Both the position numbers and the translations under genes were made by a program. Source: Artocarpus heterophyllus (taxonomy: Eukaryota; Streptophyta; Magnoliopsida; Rosales; Moraceae). Taken from it: a stretch of 64,000 bases of DNA. Position 1 is the stretch's first letter. Every line of letters begins with the position of its first letter. Below the pieces are notes generated by a model. The model worked only from the letters and a program-made list of their open reading frames with translations, was not told where the DNA came from and did no database searches. The DNA lies in the NCBI GenBank assembly GCA_025403435.1, contig CM046333.1, positions 35,733,521 through 35,797,520 on the forward strand, read 5' to 3'. Of the stretch, positions 37,200-51,021 are shown in pieces.

Positions 37200-39750
37200 G
37201 AAAAGAAAATTGTTTTTCAATTTTTTTTTTTGTTTTTCTTTTTCCCGTGACCTACGCTCTGAGTTGAATATGTACGGGGATTATGGTCAGTCCAGGTCAT
37301 AGATGGCCCCACCACCCTTTTATTTTAAATTTTTAATAAATTGATTGATGTGTTCTCTGCAACAACGTGTCGTCTCGTTAAAGTCCTACTAGCAATAATC
37401 GGCCTGAAATATCTTCTTAGGATTAATGCCTTTAGGTTCCCTTTTTAACGTTTGTTTAGTACGTACGTGTATTTCTTGCATATTAGGTTCTTTTTTCCAA
37501 AGAATCCAAACGTTAAAGTTAAATCAATTAAGGTCTATATTAAGTATCATGCATAATCACTAGGCGACATTTTGTATAAAAATACATATAATATATATTA
37601 ATAAGAAGCAAACATTACAATATTTAGTAATATAAACATACAATAATGCAAGTATGCCTATGTGTAAGATTTTGAAAACACATACATTACTTCGATATTT
37701 CTAGCCCCATTCATGTCAGCTTGGGGTAGTCAAACACAAACTAGCGTAGAACAGGGGTTCCATTCGATTAGTATATACCTATTAACTACTACTTGTTTGG
37801 TCACAAATTTAATAAACAAAGCTCATTTGGGAGGTTAATAATTAAATTTATCTTAAGTGTATAACCTTTATTTATATTTTATGATCTATGACCCATAAAT
37901 TGTCGCCTTGGGGTGTACAACCATGAATCATGCTCATAGATATTTCCTTTCAGAAGCCCAATCTAATATACTGTTGGTGGTGAGCAATCTTTCTTGGGGT
38001 CGGCGTCATCTGGTTTCACATATGGACCAACAATAGAGACCATGGGTCCTAATCAAGAACCCTTTCTTAGTAATATTTTTTAAAAAACAAGATTTATCCA
38101 AAAACATCCATGACCAATTTTATGAGTAACACTTTATATTCTTATCAAACATATGAAAAATCATATCATAAAGCAAACAAGCGTTGTATAAAGCATAGCA
38201 ACAAGCAATATGAACATGTGGCCATAATATTATGGTCCCACCCTAGAGAAAAGAAAATAAAGATTGTAAAAATAAACCTAAACATATGTTGGCCTTCACT
38301 TTTGCATCCTCTCCATGTATCCGTCTTCATGCCCTTCGATTTTTGGAATAATCATTCTCAATAAAATTCTCAGAATTTTATTGAGGATTTTTTGCATTAT
38401 AATTTGACCACAATATGTCAAATTTTTACTTTGGTCTCAAAATAATTTCCTATAATTTTCTTCCTTAGAAAATTAAAAAAATAATTTAAATAATTTTATC
38501 CATAATTTTCTCATTTTGAAAATTAATAAGGCTATTCAAATAATTTTAATCCATAATTTTCTCTAATAGAAAATTAATAAAATTATTTTTATCATTTTCC
38601 CATCAGATTAGGGTTGTTGTTAATCACCTAAAATCAAAATAGATAACATTTATCATTTATGATTTTTCCTTGGGGTTAGAAATTTGGTAACTACCATAGA
38701 TCTAAATTCCAAATTTGGATCTTATCTAAATAAAATCTAGCTTCCCAAATTGAATTACTAAAATTCAATTTTAGTTATTTAAATCATATTCAAACTCAAG
38801 ATTTTATTTGTCCCTAATCTCTCTTTTGATCACAATAAATCAAAATTAGATTTTCTGGATTCTAAATAATTTTACCTATAATCTTTAGCCAAATTTCTAA
38901 AATTTTATATAAATGACATAATGATTTTCTTATTAAAATTATTATTCATTATTATTAGTATTATTATCAATAATATAATATATATTTATATATACTCATA
39001 CGAGTATGTTAATATAGACCCACGAAATTATTCAATGCTTGTGCCAAAACGCACGGGCTTTTAACTCTGTCTATGGGCCAACAATGCTGGCCCACTGTTC
39101 CTCTTGCAGCGCCTGTTATCTTATAATTCCACGGCTTATATGGCCACAGACTAATGCATAGAAGATCCCCTCCGTGCAATTTAGGTAGGGAAAGAAAAAA
39201 AAAAAAAAAAAAAAAAAAACTTCCTGTGTAGTCACATAGGGTTCCAAACCCTAATATTACACGGTCAAAAATTCCTTCCATAGTATATAATTAAATCTAG
39301 AAAATTGTAGAAAAATTTCATAAAATCAATTGTGAATTTTTTAATGGAATGCTTGATCTTCATAGATTCGTCTTTGTAGAATTAAATAGCATAGAAAGCC
39401 CTATACCATTTTCTGGTTTATATGAATTCTAAGAAAACAATTAAATTCTAAGTGGTGATGATAGACCTGCGTTCTATTGCAATTACAATTTCATGAATAA
39501 ATCCTAGATACATATTTCTAAACTCTAAGGAACCATAACCGATAATAATTACAATTCAATAAATAATAATAATTACCATTCACCATAAATTTCCAAGATG
39601 ACAAATAATTAATACTCACTACACATTAATTCACATATAAAAATCTTAGAGTGCCATCTTTCTAAAATATTAATTCAATGCATTATGGGTGAAATTTAGA
39701 TCCCATAATTTATGTTTATAGCATAATGATGAGTTCGTTCTGATAGTAAT
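37200..39750. other. AT-rich intergenic DNA, no supported gene
   Basis: Long AT-rich stretch with many repeats of the AAAATTAATAA and TCCATAATTTTC kind at 38450-38600, an A run of about 26 at 39195-39220 beside a G+C-richer patch (39040-39190), and no frame with recognisable content. It probably contains worn transposon sequence. Confidence 0.45.
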
Positions 39751-41470
39751 TGTTGGAACAATCGGTTTGGTGAAGTGGTGGGCCATTAAAATATTCATGA
39801 ACCACTTAGGAAACTAACTTATAATTTAATATAATAGTTGGAAATCAGAAACAACACTTCTGACTGAACAATCTTCAATAATGAATCTATATTGTTAGAT
39901 CCTCAATGCTATTCTCTTCCTTTAGATTGTTGTGTGTAGGCATAACCTAACAAATATTCGCTACAGCTATACTCATTCCAACTACTAAAGCGCTCAAGAA
40001 ACTAAGATTACTAAAAATGAATAATCTAAGCTCAACTCTCTAATTTGCACTTAGGCAATCTTAAAATAAATGAAGACCAAAGGCCTCTATTTATAGAAAT
40101 AGTAAGAAGGGTCATAAGTCTATTAGGATTATGAGATAAATTTTCTCTTCCCTATTCCTATAGATGGTGTAAACTTTAGGAGAATTATCTCCAAAATTTG
40201 AACTAATCACAGTGTAGGGATTTATGATTATCTGCATCATTTTCAATACAAACAATTCAATTTAAATTAGAATTTCATTATCTAAGATAATTATCTAATT
40301 TAAATAATTGTAAATAATTACCCTTTATCCATAATTCAAATTTAACTAGGATTTAAAGCAATTATTCAAATAAATAATTACTTATCCAAAATCCTAATTA
40401 TCAATTTGAATAATTATTTTCTATAATTAATTAAATAATAAATTCTCCTAGATAATGTAGATGTGGCGCCATTCCCTATAAGGTCTGTACCCTCTAGCAG
40501 TCCAATCGGACTGAGGCCTACACGTCCCATACGGCCTACTTGCGTATACTTCTATCTTACATGTGGTAATCCAAACTTGCTCGATCTGTCATAAAGGAAC
40601 TCGTGAGTTAGCATTGAGACTCGATAGACATATATTATCAAATACTAATAATAACAGATAAATTAATTCTTGATTAATTATCTATTTAATTATTAACTTC
40701 AGTGTCTCTCCACTATAGACCTGAAGCTGCAGTCTCGATAATATACTGTATTACGAGACTCTTTAAATATAAGTCTTGTCTATAACCTCATATATTATGT
40801 GTATCTTCATAGGTTATCCATAACCAGATGAATGACTTAGTTTAATTTTGCCTTTCGATTATTTTATCTCAAAGTTTCATTATTCCACTATCGAAAAATT
40901 TATTCTTTTTATAACACATCCAAAAGAAATACCATCTAGTTACTATATGTATCCAAATGACCGAGGCCTCGTTATATTTTCTAATGCCAAAATAATGCCT
41001 CTGAAAGGATGACATTAACTTTTTGTTGGAGAGCTATGAATTCCATGTCTGTGGATTATGCTCTCATCGAATATAGGTTGCATATTCAATGTACCGATAA
41101 TGGAGTCTTTGTTCATTAGAACTCCTACCTTTGGTATATTAAAAGATACAAGCTATAAACATGGAGTTATGAATCCACTTTAAAATTAAGCTAACATATA
41201 AATGTTTATCAAAGAGAATTGATTTAAGTCAAACAGAATTATTATTAAATCAATTCAATTTTAGGTCCAGTCTAGTGTGATACCATTATTAGGTCTACTA
41301 CACCAATGTATCTACCATGGAGTCAATCCGCTTTGATGACCAAGATAAGCCATCTCCCCAATTAAATATAGATCCCCATTATAATCTTGTCATGTATAAA
41401 GTGCCCAATTCTGTACATAAACTGTGGACTATATTGGGCGATAATAGTGGACGTAGGCATATTGTTAAAC
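39751..41470 (-). repeat. Copia-type LTR, weak relative of the 27.8 kb solo LTR
   Basis: On the plus strand it begins TGTTGGAACAATCGG and ends near CATATTGTTAAAC. It shares an ordered series of blocks with the solo LTR at 27844-29854: CTCCACTATAGACCTGAAGC, GGTTATCCATAACCAGATG, CCTTTCGATTATTTTATCTC, CCATCTAGTTAC..TATGTATCCAAATG, AGCTATGAATTCCATGTCTG and GCCATCTCCC. No internal element genes adjoin it, so it is likely a solo or truncated LTR. A clean target duplication was not found. Confidence 0.7.
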
Positions 41471-41682
41471 TATTATAATTAGTGTTTGCATCTCTCTTAC
41501 CCTTTTCCTTTTTATTATTTATGCGCCATTTGGTGCACATGTTTGGAACATTTTAATTGGTTTTGAACCTATGGCCCATAAGAACGAGCATTTAGTAGGC
41601 TCAAATTTTAAATCGTTACAAACGATGAGGATCGTTATGAACGATGAGAATTGTTTAAAACAGGATCAACTGTCAGTTTTTG

Positions 41683-42757
41683 CAACTACAAATCAAAGAT
41701 TAGACGATGCTTATTTGATGACATTTATGAAAAACCTTTGTCTAATGTGTTTAAAATAGCGCGACGCGAAAAGTTCTATGTTTTAAAAATTTGTACGAGA
41801 ACATTAGAAGCGTTTTTGAAAACCATTATCTAAAGGACCACATTAGACGATAGTTTTTAGAAAACCATCGTCTAATGTTCTTGAATAATAGGTAGGATTT
41901 TTCCTGCATATTTTTTTCAAAAAATTTTGAATTTTTATATCCCCTACTTAAATTTTGAACACTCTTTTTCGTTCCACTCTTTTTAATTTACAAACTCTAA
42001 TTCTTACTCTAAGTTTGATTTATCTATCTTTCTCGCCTCCTAAGTCTCTGTCTAATTCTATCCTCCTAACATTTAACAATTTTCTCCAAATTCCCTCTCT
42101 CATCTGTTCCAAACTCCTCACTTCCTCAACCACCGCCACAAAGATACTCATATACATCATTGTCGCCATCACCGTTGCCACCCTGTTAAGTGCCAAAATT
42201 CGAGTACTTTGTTTTCTTTAAATTTTTGTTATTTTTGTTTGGATTTATAGTTTTTCTTTGTATTTGATTAAGTATTTTTTGCTCTTAGATTTTGTAGAGA
42301 AGCTTTATTTATGGTTTTAGAAATAAATATGTTATATCCATATTGATTATATATGATAAGGAGAATTTATAACATCTATTTTTGAAAGTTATTATGTTTA
42401 AATTAATGAGATATGAATTAAGTTTATTAAAAAGCAAAAGCATGTGAATCTGGGAATTATATTTAAAAAAATTATTCTTTGAGGGAAATAGTTTTCTTTA
42501 TTTTTTTTTAAAATTTTAAAGGCACAATAGACAACAGTTTTCGCAAAAAAAAGTCATCTAATGTGTGTGTTAGACGACAGTTTTCTTTAGAAACCGTTGT
42601 CTAGTGTAAATAACTAGCCCCAAGGAGACCTTAGACGATGGTTAAAAACCATCGTGAAAAGTAAACCATATATTATGACTCTAAATTAGGCGACAATTAG
42701 CTAAAGACGACGGTTAAAATGGTTTTTAAACTGTCGTTTAATGATCAATCTCTAGTG
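41683..42757. mobile_element. CACTA-like non-autonomous DNA transposon
   Basis: The right end, in reverse complement, reads CACTAGAGATTGATCATTAAACGAC; the left end reads CAACTACAAATC then AAAGATTAGACGATG, so the two pair as inverted ends built on CACTA. Multiple copies of a subterminal motif ATTAGACGAYRGTTTTTxxAAACCRTCGTCTAAT occur at both sides (41700-41880 and 42520-42745), some as palindromes. Subterminal repeats of this type are characteristic of CACTA elements. There is no transposase. The middle (41950-42230) is pyrimidine-rich and looks gene-like, with an 88-codon open frame of unknown origin. Confidence 0.7.
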
Positions 42758-42779
42758 GTTTGAGAACTTGATCCCCTTA

Positions 42780-44354
42780 AGTTCTAATTGTTTTAAACAA
42801 CTTTTTACAGTAAAAACTATTCTCGTTATTGTTTTCCTTTATAAACTATAGTTTTTTAAGCACCAGTTCTCGTTTTAAAATCAATGCGATGTTTTATTCT
42901 GTTGTAAACCTTTACATTTAAAACACCAGTTCAAAATCATAGTTTAAACTATATTTTTTAAAACTATCAGTTCAAACCATAAAATTCAAAACCACATCAT
43001 TCTAAACCTGCACACCAAATGATTATTTTTTGTTTAGTCATATAGCATCATATTTTGCACATTGTGATTGATATAGATAATATTCTTTTAGCATATCTTA
43101 GATTGTTTATTGTTTATGACTTGATTATTTAGGCCTCTTGCTATTAAATCTTTGTTCTAATATTCCAATAATTGAAAATAGTTTAGAAAAATTTTTGAAA
43201 TCCTATTCAACGCCCTCTTGAGTGGCTATTCTTCAAACGACAGTATCATATATTTGACTCGCCTCAGTTTCACTACATAAAAGTTATGTTTTGCTAATTA
43301 ATCCCATCAAAGTGAGATGTAGCAAGTACGTTTTTTTTTTATATTCCATTTTGTGTCCTTTATAATATCATGTCATATTATTTAAAATATTTTAGGTAAC
43401 ATGACATTTTTAATGATATGATATAATGTTGGGCACCTTTACGGTATTGTTTTTCAATTTTACTAATTTTATGAGAAAGTTTGAAAAATACAACTTTAAA
43501 TGAATATAAAGGCACTATGTTACTAAATATTTTGTGTTAGAATTAGGCAAATATGTATTATCTAATAGCATTTTGATCTTTTAGTTAGAAAAAATAGTAT
43601 AAATCAGAGAAAGGAAAAATGGTAGAATACAATATTGGTAGTGAAAATATAGTACAATGCCTGATTTACTCCTTTGAATATGATACTGAACTGAGTAAAT
43701 TAAATAGTATACCACTTTTTTATAGCCACTATTCTATTATGTTATTTTTTTTTTTTTTGATTCATATAATTTCTTTTAGTCCAAAAGACCAAAATATCCT
43801 TACATAATACAATGTTTATCTAATCTTAACCTAAAATACTTGTGATTAATTGTATCTTCATACTTTTTGAAACTGGTACATTTCAAATATTCTCATAAAA
43901 GCAATAAATTACGAGAAAATTATATGTTATGCCATACGTTTAAAAGCTGTGTTTATTTATGTCATATTCAAAAAAAATTATGCCACTTAATATTTATATT
44001 ATATGACAAATTATACCATAAATCAATATATATAGTATTTACAAAAAGTAAATATTAAAAAAAACAATTATGAAAATTCCCCTGAAATTAAAACACAATG
44101 CTACAGAAGTAATATTTATCAAATTGCCTATGCGAGGCCTAACAAGGCACTTTGAGCTCGGCTTCGCTTATTTTTGTTTTATATTTTATTCTCTAAATTT
44201 AAAAATAAATAAAAAAAGAAGCCGGCGTTTCTTTCGAGTTTGGAGCAGACTCCGTTGGTCACTTTTTCTTCACTTCTTCTCAGTTCTGACGAACTCTTTC
44301 GTCCTCTCAGATCTGTCCCTTCCTCTCAGAGAGAGAAAGAGAACCAGAATCGCC
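42780..44354. other. AT-rich spacer and EMC1 upstream region
   Basis: 42780-43020 contains worn short-repeat sequence with AAACCATAGTTTAAAC-type blocks. From 43300 to 44060 the DNA is AT-rich without a supported gene. The EMC1 promoter and 5' leader lie at about 44100-44354; composition changes near 44220, and the leader carries CTCTCAGA repeats. Confidence 0.45.
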
Positions 44355-47300
44355 ATGGCAATGGCGTTTGGGGCTTTTTTCCTTCTTTTTGTTGTGTTTT
44401 TATCTTCTATGACGCCTACCTTTTCTCTCTACGAAGATCAAGTTGGTCTCATGGACTGGTAAGCTTCAATCTTCTCTAATTTGCGTCTCCGAAAATTCCG
44501 AGGAGAACTTTATAGATTATTGATTTGCTTATTAGAAAATTCACTTCAATTGCTGCAACTTATATTTAATTAAATTCGATGCTCTTCAAGCTTCCTTAAT
44601 GGTCTGATTGATTGCTCTGGACTCAATTCGATGCCAATCTTATTTTATTTTCCTTTTTGTTTTCCTGAGATTTCGCAGAAAGGAAACGGATTCTTATGTT
44701 TAGTTCCTGATTATTCTTTGGAATTAAATTGAAATTCTTGATTTCAGTTTATAATAACATTCTGTTGCGCTTAATTATTTTACAAATCCAAGTTCTCATA
44801 TGTTATATGTTTTATGTGTTTGCGTGAGTTGTGTGAACGAATTTAGAAATTTTATTGGCATCCAAGAAACTTTAACCGAGCCTTAGTTTGTTGATTTTCT
44901 TCAAAGTCATCATTATTTAATAATATATGTCTTGGCTACTTGGTGTTCAAAATTCCGGTTTGTTCTTTTAAGACCTGCTTATTTATTTGCTTGTTTGATT
45001 ATTTATTTATTTATTTATTTATTTTGTAATAAATAAACTCAGGCACCAACAATTCATAGGGAAAGTGAAACAAGCTTTGTTCCACACTCAAAGGGCTGGG
45101 CGAAAGCGTGTGGTGGTATCCACTGAAGAGAATGTCATTGCTTCTCTTGATCTCCGACACGGAGAGATTTGTAAGTTCAAATTTCTGTCAGCGTTGGAAC
45201 TTGCTGTGCTTCCTTAACTTTTGTCAAATTCATCAATATAACCCGGAATTATTTGTCTCTGCTGGTTGTGTTGAACCCTTATTCAGGGTAAAAGAAGATT
45301 TTGCTTATATTTTTAATTTAACAATATAACGTTAATGTTACTTTGTTCTGTGCAGTTTGGAGACATGTTCTTGGCAGTAATGATGCTATAGATGGAATCG
45401 ATATTGCTTTGGGAAAATGTAAGGATGCTTATATTTATTTGTTTCTGCAGCTTCTTGAGATATATTTGTAAATTGCTTGTTTACATCGTTTTCTCTGTTA
45501 TAGGGCTTATACGTTAGAACTAACGTTTTGAACGCCATTTAAATACTATTTTTTCAGTTACTAATTAATTTCAGATCTAGTTGTTCTATAAATCTATATT
45601 TCAGAGAGTTATTCCCCTGTGTAAGCTTAAGGACCTAGCAGTTGCTCTTGTTGCTAATAGAAAGAAAAGAAAAGCAATTGGTTTTTGGCGGGGTTCATTA
45701 AAAATTTAAAATATATGATTTTTTCTTCCTTTGGACTGTTAATGCTTGGGCAATTAGCTTTATTGTTGGTAAAATGATTGGAGATCTTATTTAATGTTTT
45801 TAGATGTCATAACCCTTTCATCTGAGGGAAGTATCATAAGAGCGTGGAACCTTCCTGATGGCCAGATGGTTTGGGAGTCTTTTCTTCAGGCCTCAAAGTC
45901 CTCCAAGTCGTTATTATCCATGCCGGTTAGTTGATAACATCTTATTTTTACTGAAATCTTCTTCTGACATATTTATTGGTGTTCTTTTTTTTCTTCCCTC
46001 CAATTGTTTTTAGGCTATGGTATGTGTGCATTATTATTGGTTGTGTGACTAAAGTCACTATGTTTATACTAAGTTTTTCCCTGGTTATTGTCCTCAAGCA
46101 TATCTTTCTTTTCTTCCAAAAATAACGTAGCTCAGCTGAAAAATAAGAGCTCGCAATGCAGCATATGGATTAACTGCTTTTCTTAAAGCAGCTGTATTTC
46201 TAGTTTCTTGCAGGAGCTGAATTTTCTCTTCATTACTGTTTTTTTTTTTTGGGTTCTCACGTGATTTGAGTCATGTTGCACTAGCAAGAGGATCTCGTGT
46301 ACAATGTAAAATCAAAATTTTCTTATCCTTATTTTGTTTACTATGTTTCTCTTGTGCAGACAAATGTGAAAGTTGGCAAGGATAGTTTGATCCTCGTTTT
46401 CAGTAAGAAGTATCTTCATGCTATTTCTGGTATGGATGGTGAGGTTGTTTGGAAGAAGGATTTTGCTGCTGAAAGGTAAAACAGATATGGAAGCCAAAAG
46501 ACTGTTTTCGAGAAGTTCTTTCTATGCTAAAACCGTTATACCATATTGTCATTGATGTTTGTGTGATTTATCTGTTTTCAGTATTGAGGTTCAACAGATA
46601 ATTCAGCCTTCCGGTAGTGATTTAATATATGCAGTAGGCTCTGTTGGTTCTTCCCAGCTTGGGGTATATGAAATAAATGCGAGGAATGGAGAGTTATTGA
46701 AGAAGAATAATGAGGTCTTTCCTGGTGGCTTATCTGGGGAAATGTTATTGGTCTCTGATGATTTGGCTGTGGCATTGGATGCCACCAAGTCAAGTTTAGT
46801 AGCAATAAACTTTCAGGACGGTATTAAGTTTCAGCAAACAGATTTATCTGATCTTGTTGGAGATTCTTCTGGAACAGCAAAATTATTACCATTAAAGCTT
46901 AAAGAAATATTTGCTGTAGAAATCAATGCTCTTTTAATACTCATAAGAGTGACTGGTGAAGGAAAGCTGGAGGTGGTGGATAAACTTAATAATGCAGTGG
47001 TTGTTAGCGATCCTCTCTTACTTTCAGAGGGTCAACAAGCTGTTGCACTAGTTCAGCATGGGGATGGCAAGATTCATCTCACTGTGAAACTTGTCAATGA
47101 CTGGAGTAATGATTTGCTTAAGGAGAGTATAGTGTTGGACCATCAAAGGGGGTTTGTCCATAGGGTTTTCATAAACAATTATATCTGCACAGATAGGTCT
47201 CATGGATTCAGGGCCTTGATTGTCATGGAAGATCATTCGCTGTTGCTGTTGCAACAAGGGGAAATTGTCTGGAGTAGGGAGGAGGGCCTTGCCTTAATTA

Positions 47301-50300
47301 TAAATGTGGCAACATCAGAATTACCTGTGGAAAAGGAGGGTGTATCAGTAGCGAAAGTGGAAGAGAACCTCTTTGAATGGCTTAAGGTATGAATTTAGAT
47401 TTTCCTATTCATAATAGGAAGTTAAGACAGTATATTTAAAGTTTTATTTAAAGTTTGAAGCCTTTATTTTTGTCCTACTGTTTATTACGGCTCCGTCATC
47501 CTATGGCATTCTTTAAGTGCAGCATCTTTATTCTCCAACTCAACCAAAAAAATGTAATGTTTTCTTCTCTCTCTCCCCTTTAATTTTATCTTGTTGTCTG
47601 CGCCATGGGTGTTTAAGTATCAAATTTCGCTACAACTTGCTTGAATGTATCTGATTGACTGGTTCACCTCTCACGATGTATAATAATACAATTTTTTGTT
47701 ATTTATAGGGACATATATTGAAGCTAAAGGGAACTCTAATGCTTGCAAGCCCTGAGGATGTTGCAGCAATTCAAGGAATGAGATTAAAAAGTCCTGAGAA
47801 GAGCAAAATGACAAGAGATCACAATGGTTTTAGGAAGTTGCTCATTGTGCTTACTCGGGCAGGAAAGCTTTTTGCCTTGCACACTGGAGATGGACGAGTT
47901 GTTTGGTCGCTCTTACTGCCTTCACTGCGTAATTCAGCTTGTGCATATCCAACCGGGCTTAGTATTTACCAGTGGCAGGTTCCCCACCATCATGCAATGG
48001 ATGAAAATCCATCTGTTCTTATAGTAGGCCGGTGTGGACAAAGTTCTGATGCACCAGCAGTTCTTTCTTTCGTTGATGCGTATACAGGGAAGGAAATTAA
48101 TTCATTGAATCTTGCACATTCTGTTGTACATGTTATTCCACTCCCGTTCACAGATTCAACAGAACAGCGTCTTCATCTACTGATAGATGCAGACCAGCAT
48201 GCATATTTGTACCCGAGAACTTCTGAGGCTATTAGTATTTTTCAACGTGAATTTTCAAACATTTATTGGTATTCAGTTGATGCTGATAGTGGCACCATTA
48301 ATGGGCATGCTTTGAGGAGCAATTGTGCCCAGGAAATTCTTGATGAGTACTGCTTTGACGCGAGAGATGTATGGTCAATTGTATTCCCATCTGACACAGA
48401 AAAGATAATTGCAACTGTGATGAGAAAATTGAACGAGGTATTTTTTTTGGCTTTGTATATTCTTTTATAAAAAAAGGTAGAGATGATTGATGTCAGTATG
48501 TTTTTAATTGAGTGCAACTAAAAAAAAAAATGATTAGCGAATCAAATAGCATGTATTCTGCAAAGACACTTTAGCCTCCGAATTTTGAATTGGGTGTGTT
48601 GCGTTTGTTGTTTAGATTCTGTTTTCTTCACTTGATTTATATTGCACTTTACATGAATTTGTTATAAAGTTATTTGCATTCTCTAGGTGGTCCATACTCA
48701 GGCAAAGGTCATAGCAGATCAAGATGTTATGTACAAGTATATATCAAAAAATCTACTATTCGTTGCAACTGTTGCACCAAAAGCCAGTGGTGATATTGGA
48801 ACAGCTACCCCGGAGGTGTCGTGGTTGGTTGTATATCTCATTGATACTATAACTGGACATATATTGCATCGAATGACTCATCATGGTTCGCAGGGTCCTG
48901 TCCATGCTGTAAGCTTCTTATCGACTGTCAATTATGCTTCAACTTGATTTGGTCTTCTGTTGAAGAAAATGTAACACTTGCACTGCTTTAATCCGCTTGT
49001 AGGTTTTTAGTGAGAACTGTGTTGTCTACCACTACTTTAATCTGAGAGCGCACAGATATGAGATGTCAGTCATTGAGATCTACGACCAGTCCCGAGCAGC
49101 AGTATGCTGACAAACTCAAACCTTTTATTATTTTAATATTCTGTCCTTTTTTTGTTTAATGAAGTGTAATGTTTTGTCTTTGTACGAACTAAAATTAGAT
49201 ACTTCATTGAATAAATTTAACAGGCTAATAACGATTTGTGGAAGCTGATTCTTGGAAAGCATAATCTTACTTCTGCTATTTCTTCATACTCCCAAACGGA
49301 GGTTGTGACTAAATCACAATCTTACTTTTTCACCCATTCTGTGAAAGCAATATCAGTGACTTCAACCGCCAAGGGAATAACTTCAAAGCAGCTTCTTATT
49401 GGCACTATTGGTGATCAGGTTAGCTATTCCTTGTGTATCCCAGTTACTTTGTTATTTATTTCTTCAAAATTATAACATATATTTATTTGATCCTTTCTGG
49501 TGGAGGTGCTTTTAGATACAACTTCGACGTGTGTACTTATTTTAGAGACCCTTTGCAGGTTTTGGCACTTGATAAGCGATTTTTAGATCCTCGACGAACA
49601 GTCAACCCCACACAAGCTGAGCAAGAAGAGGGTATTATTCCTCTAACAGATTCATTGCCAATCATTCCTCAGGTGATTTTCCGTTTTATCTTTGCTATAA
49701 GATTGTCCACAAAAGTTCCCAGTTACTCAGCAAACCACTGAATCTACTTTTAGATCATCTTCTAGTCGATGTGGTGAGTGAGTTTATTTATTTGCCTAGC
49801 TCAAAAATGAAAAAACAAAAGAGAAAAAAAAGTGCAACGGATGCGGGTTGCTGGTTTCTCATTCTGCAGGGCCTTCATGGCTAATTGGTTCTCTTGTTGG
49901 ATCTTGGAAAGGTCCTTTTTTTTTTTGGTAGGAAAACCAAAAAACCATGTCCATATAAAAATATATTGCTCATTGCAAATGTGGAGGGCAAGTAAGCCTA
50001 GTATTTGCCGAAAACGTTGTTTTGGGTTTTTAACCGAATGAGCTGCAAGTAGTTGGCCCAGTTGGTAAGGGTGGGATTGGTTAAAGGGTAGGTCCCAGTT
50101 CAAATCCTGGGACCAGCTAGTATTGTATCTAAAAAAAGAGCTGCAAAAAGTAACAAGCTTTGTCGTACTTGAACAGATAGCTAGTTGGTTTATGGTATGT
50201 CAAGGATTTAGCTATTATTCCTAAATCACATGCATCTCTTTATTAAAGATTTCTTGCCTTGAACTTCCATTCAAGCTAATTAAATTTCGCTTTTGCAGTC

Positions 50301-50559
50301 TTATGTAACTCATGCCCTTAGAGTGGAAGGACTCCGAGGCATAGTAACAGTACCTGCCAAGTTGGAGTCAACAACACTTGTCTTTGCTTATGGGGTTGAT
50401 CTCTTTTACACTCGAATTGCACCGTCAAGGACCTATGATTCACTCACTGAAGATTTCAGTTATGCTTTGCTTCTCATCACCATTGTTGCCCTAGTAGCAG
50501 CAATCTTTGTGACATGGGCTCTGTCCGAGAAGAAGGACCTGCGAGATAAGTGGCGGTGA
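44355..50559 (+). CDS. EMC1: ER membrane protein complex subunit 1, twelve exons
   Basis: EMC1 is the largest subunit of the complex that inserts and folds many membrane proteins in the endoplasmic reticulum. Exons: 44355-44458, 45043-45170, 45356-45418, 45804-45925, 46360-46475, 46582-47386, 47709-48437, 48687-48908, 49003-49101, 49224-49418, 49559-49672, 50299-50559; 2958 nt, 985 residues, the size of plant EMC1. Residues 1-24 form a signal peptide (FGAFFLLFVVFLSS, cut near TFSLYEDQ). A large lumenal beta-propeller part follows (for example VVVSTEENVIASLD, LYAI-type repeats such as YLHAISGMDGEVVW), then the conserved C-terminal domain with SQSYFFTHSVKAI, TAKGITSKQLLIGTIGDQVLALDKRFLDPRR, IIPLTDSLPIIPQSYVTHAL, and a single membrane helix near residues 955-975 before the cytosolic end KKDLRDKWR. 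The exon 9 donor was set at GCA|GTATGC; a 3-base-shorter GC donor is possible. Intron 11 carries a SINE. Confidence 0.96.
50049..50137 (+). mobile_element. Very short tRNA-derived SINE in EMC1 intron 11
   Basis: The 89-bp body has a tRNA-like head with an A box (TGGCCCAGTTGG) and a B box (GTTCAAATCC, about 50098-50107) and ends in TTGTATCT plus a run of seven A. GAGCTGCAA occurs directly before (50040-50048) and after (50138-50146) as a perfect 9-bp target duplication, so both ends are fixed. It resembles plant Au-type SINEs in its head and tail but is much shorter than a typical SINE. Confidence 0.88.
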
Positions 50560-51021
50560 TCTCCCTCCTCTGTCTAATCGTAACAATTTTCGTTTTTTCT
50601 CCCTCTTTGCTGGCTTTAGGCTGCGGTTGATTCAAGTTAAATTTGAAGATGGCATCTTAAACTTTGTTGTCTTTATTGTGCCCTTTTCAATGGAAATTTT
50701 TGTTGCAGCGTTCCAAAATTCATTAGGGTTAAGATTTGCTGACCAGGTTGTATATTTTTGAAGTGCAAGCGAATATTGGAATTACGTACGAGGTCCACTC
50801 CGTTAACATCCATATTCTATCGTCTGCAGTTCAAATCTTTGGTTTTAAGCAATATTTGCTCGTGTCCTCAAGCAAAGACACTATCAGATTATTATTTTTT
50901 TTTCCCTCCAAGAATGTCGATTACCATTACGTTAAAGAATTTAGGTAACCACTTGTTGAGTTGGGCCAGTTGCTGACGCTTTGCTTTGTTTTGTTCGTGA
51001 CTCTAGATATATTTTCTTTGA

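Noticed and set aside
44355..50559. A linked gene system joining VTE1, IRX9H and EMC1
   Set aside because: The genes differ in strand, are separated by many kilobases of repeats and act in plastid, Golgi and ER; plant neighbours like these are usually unrelated.
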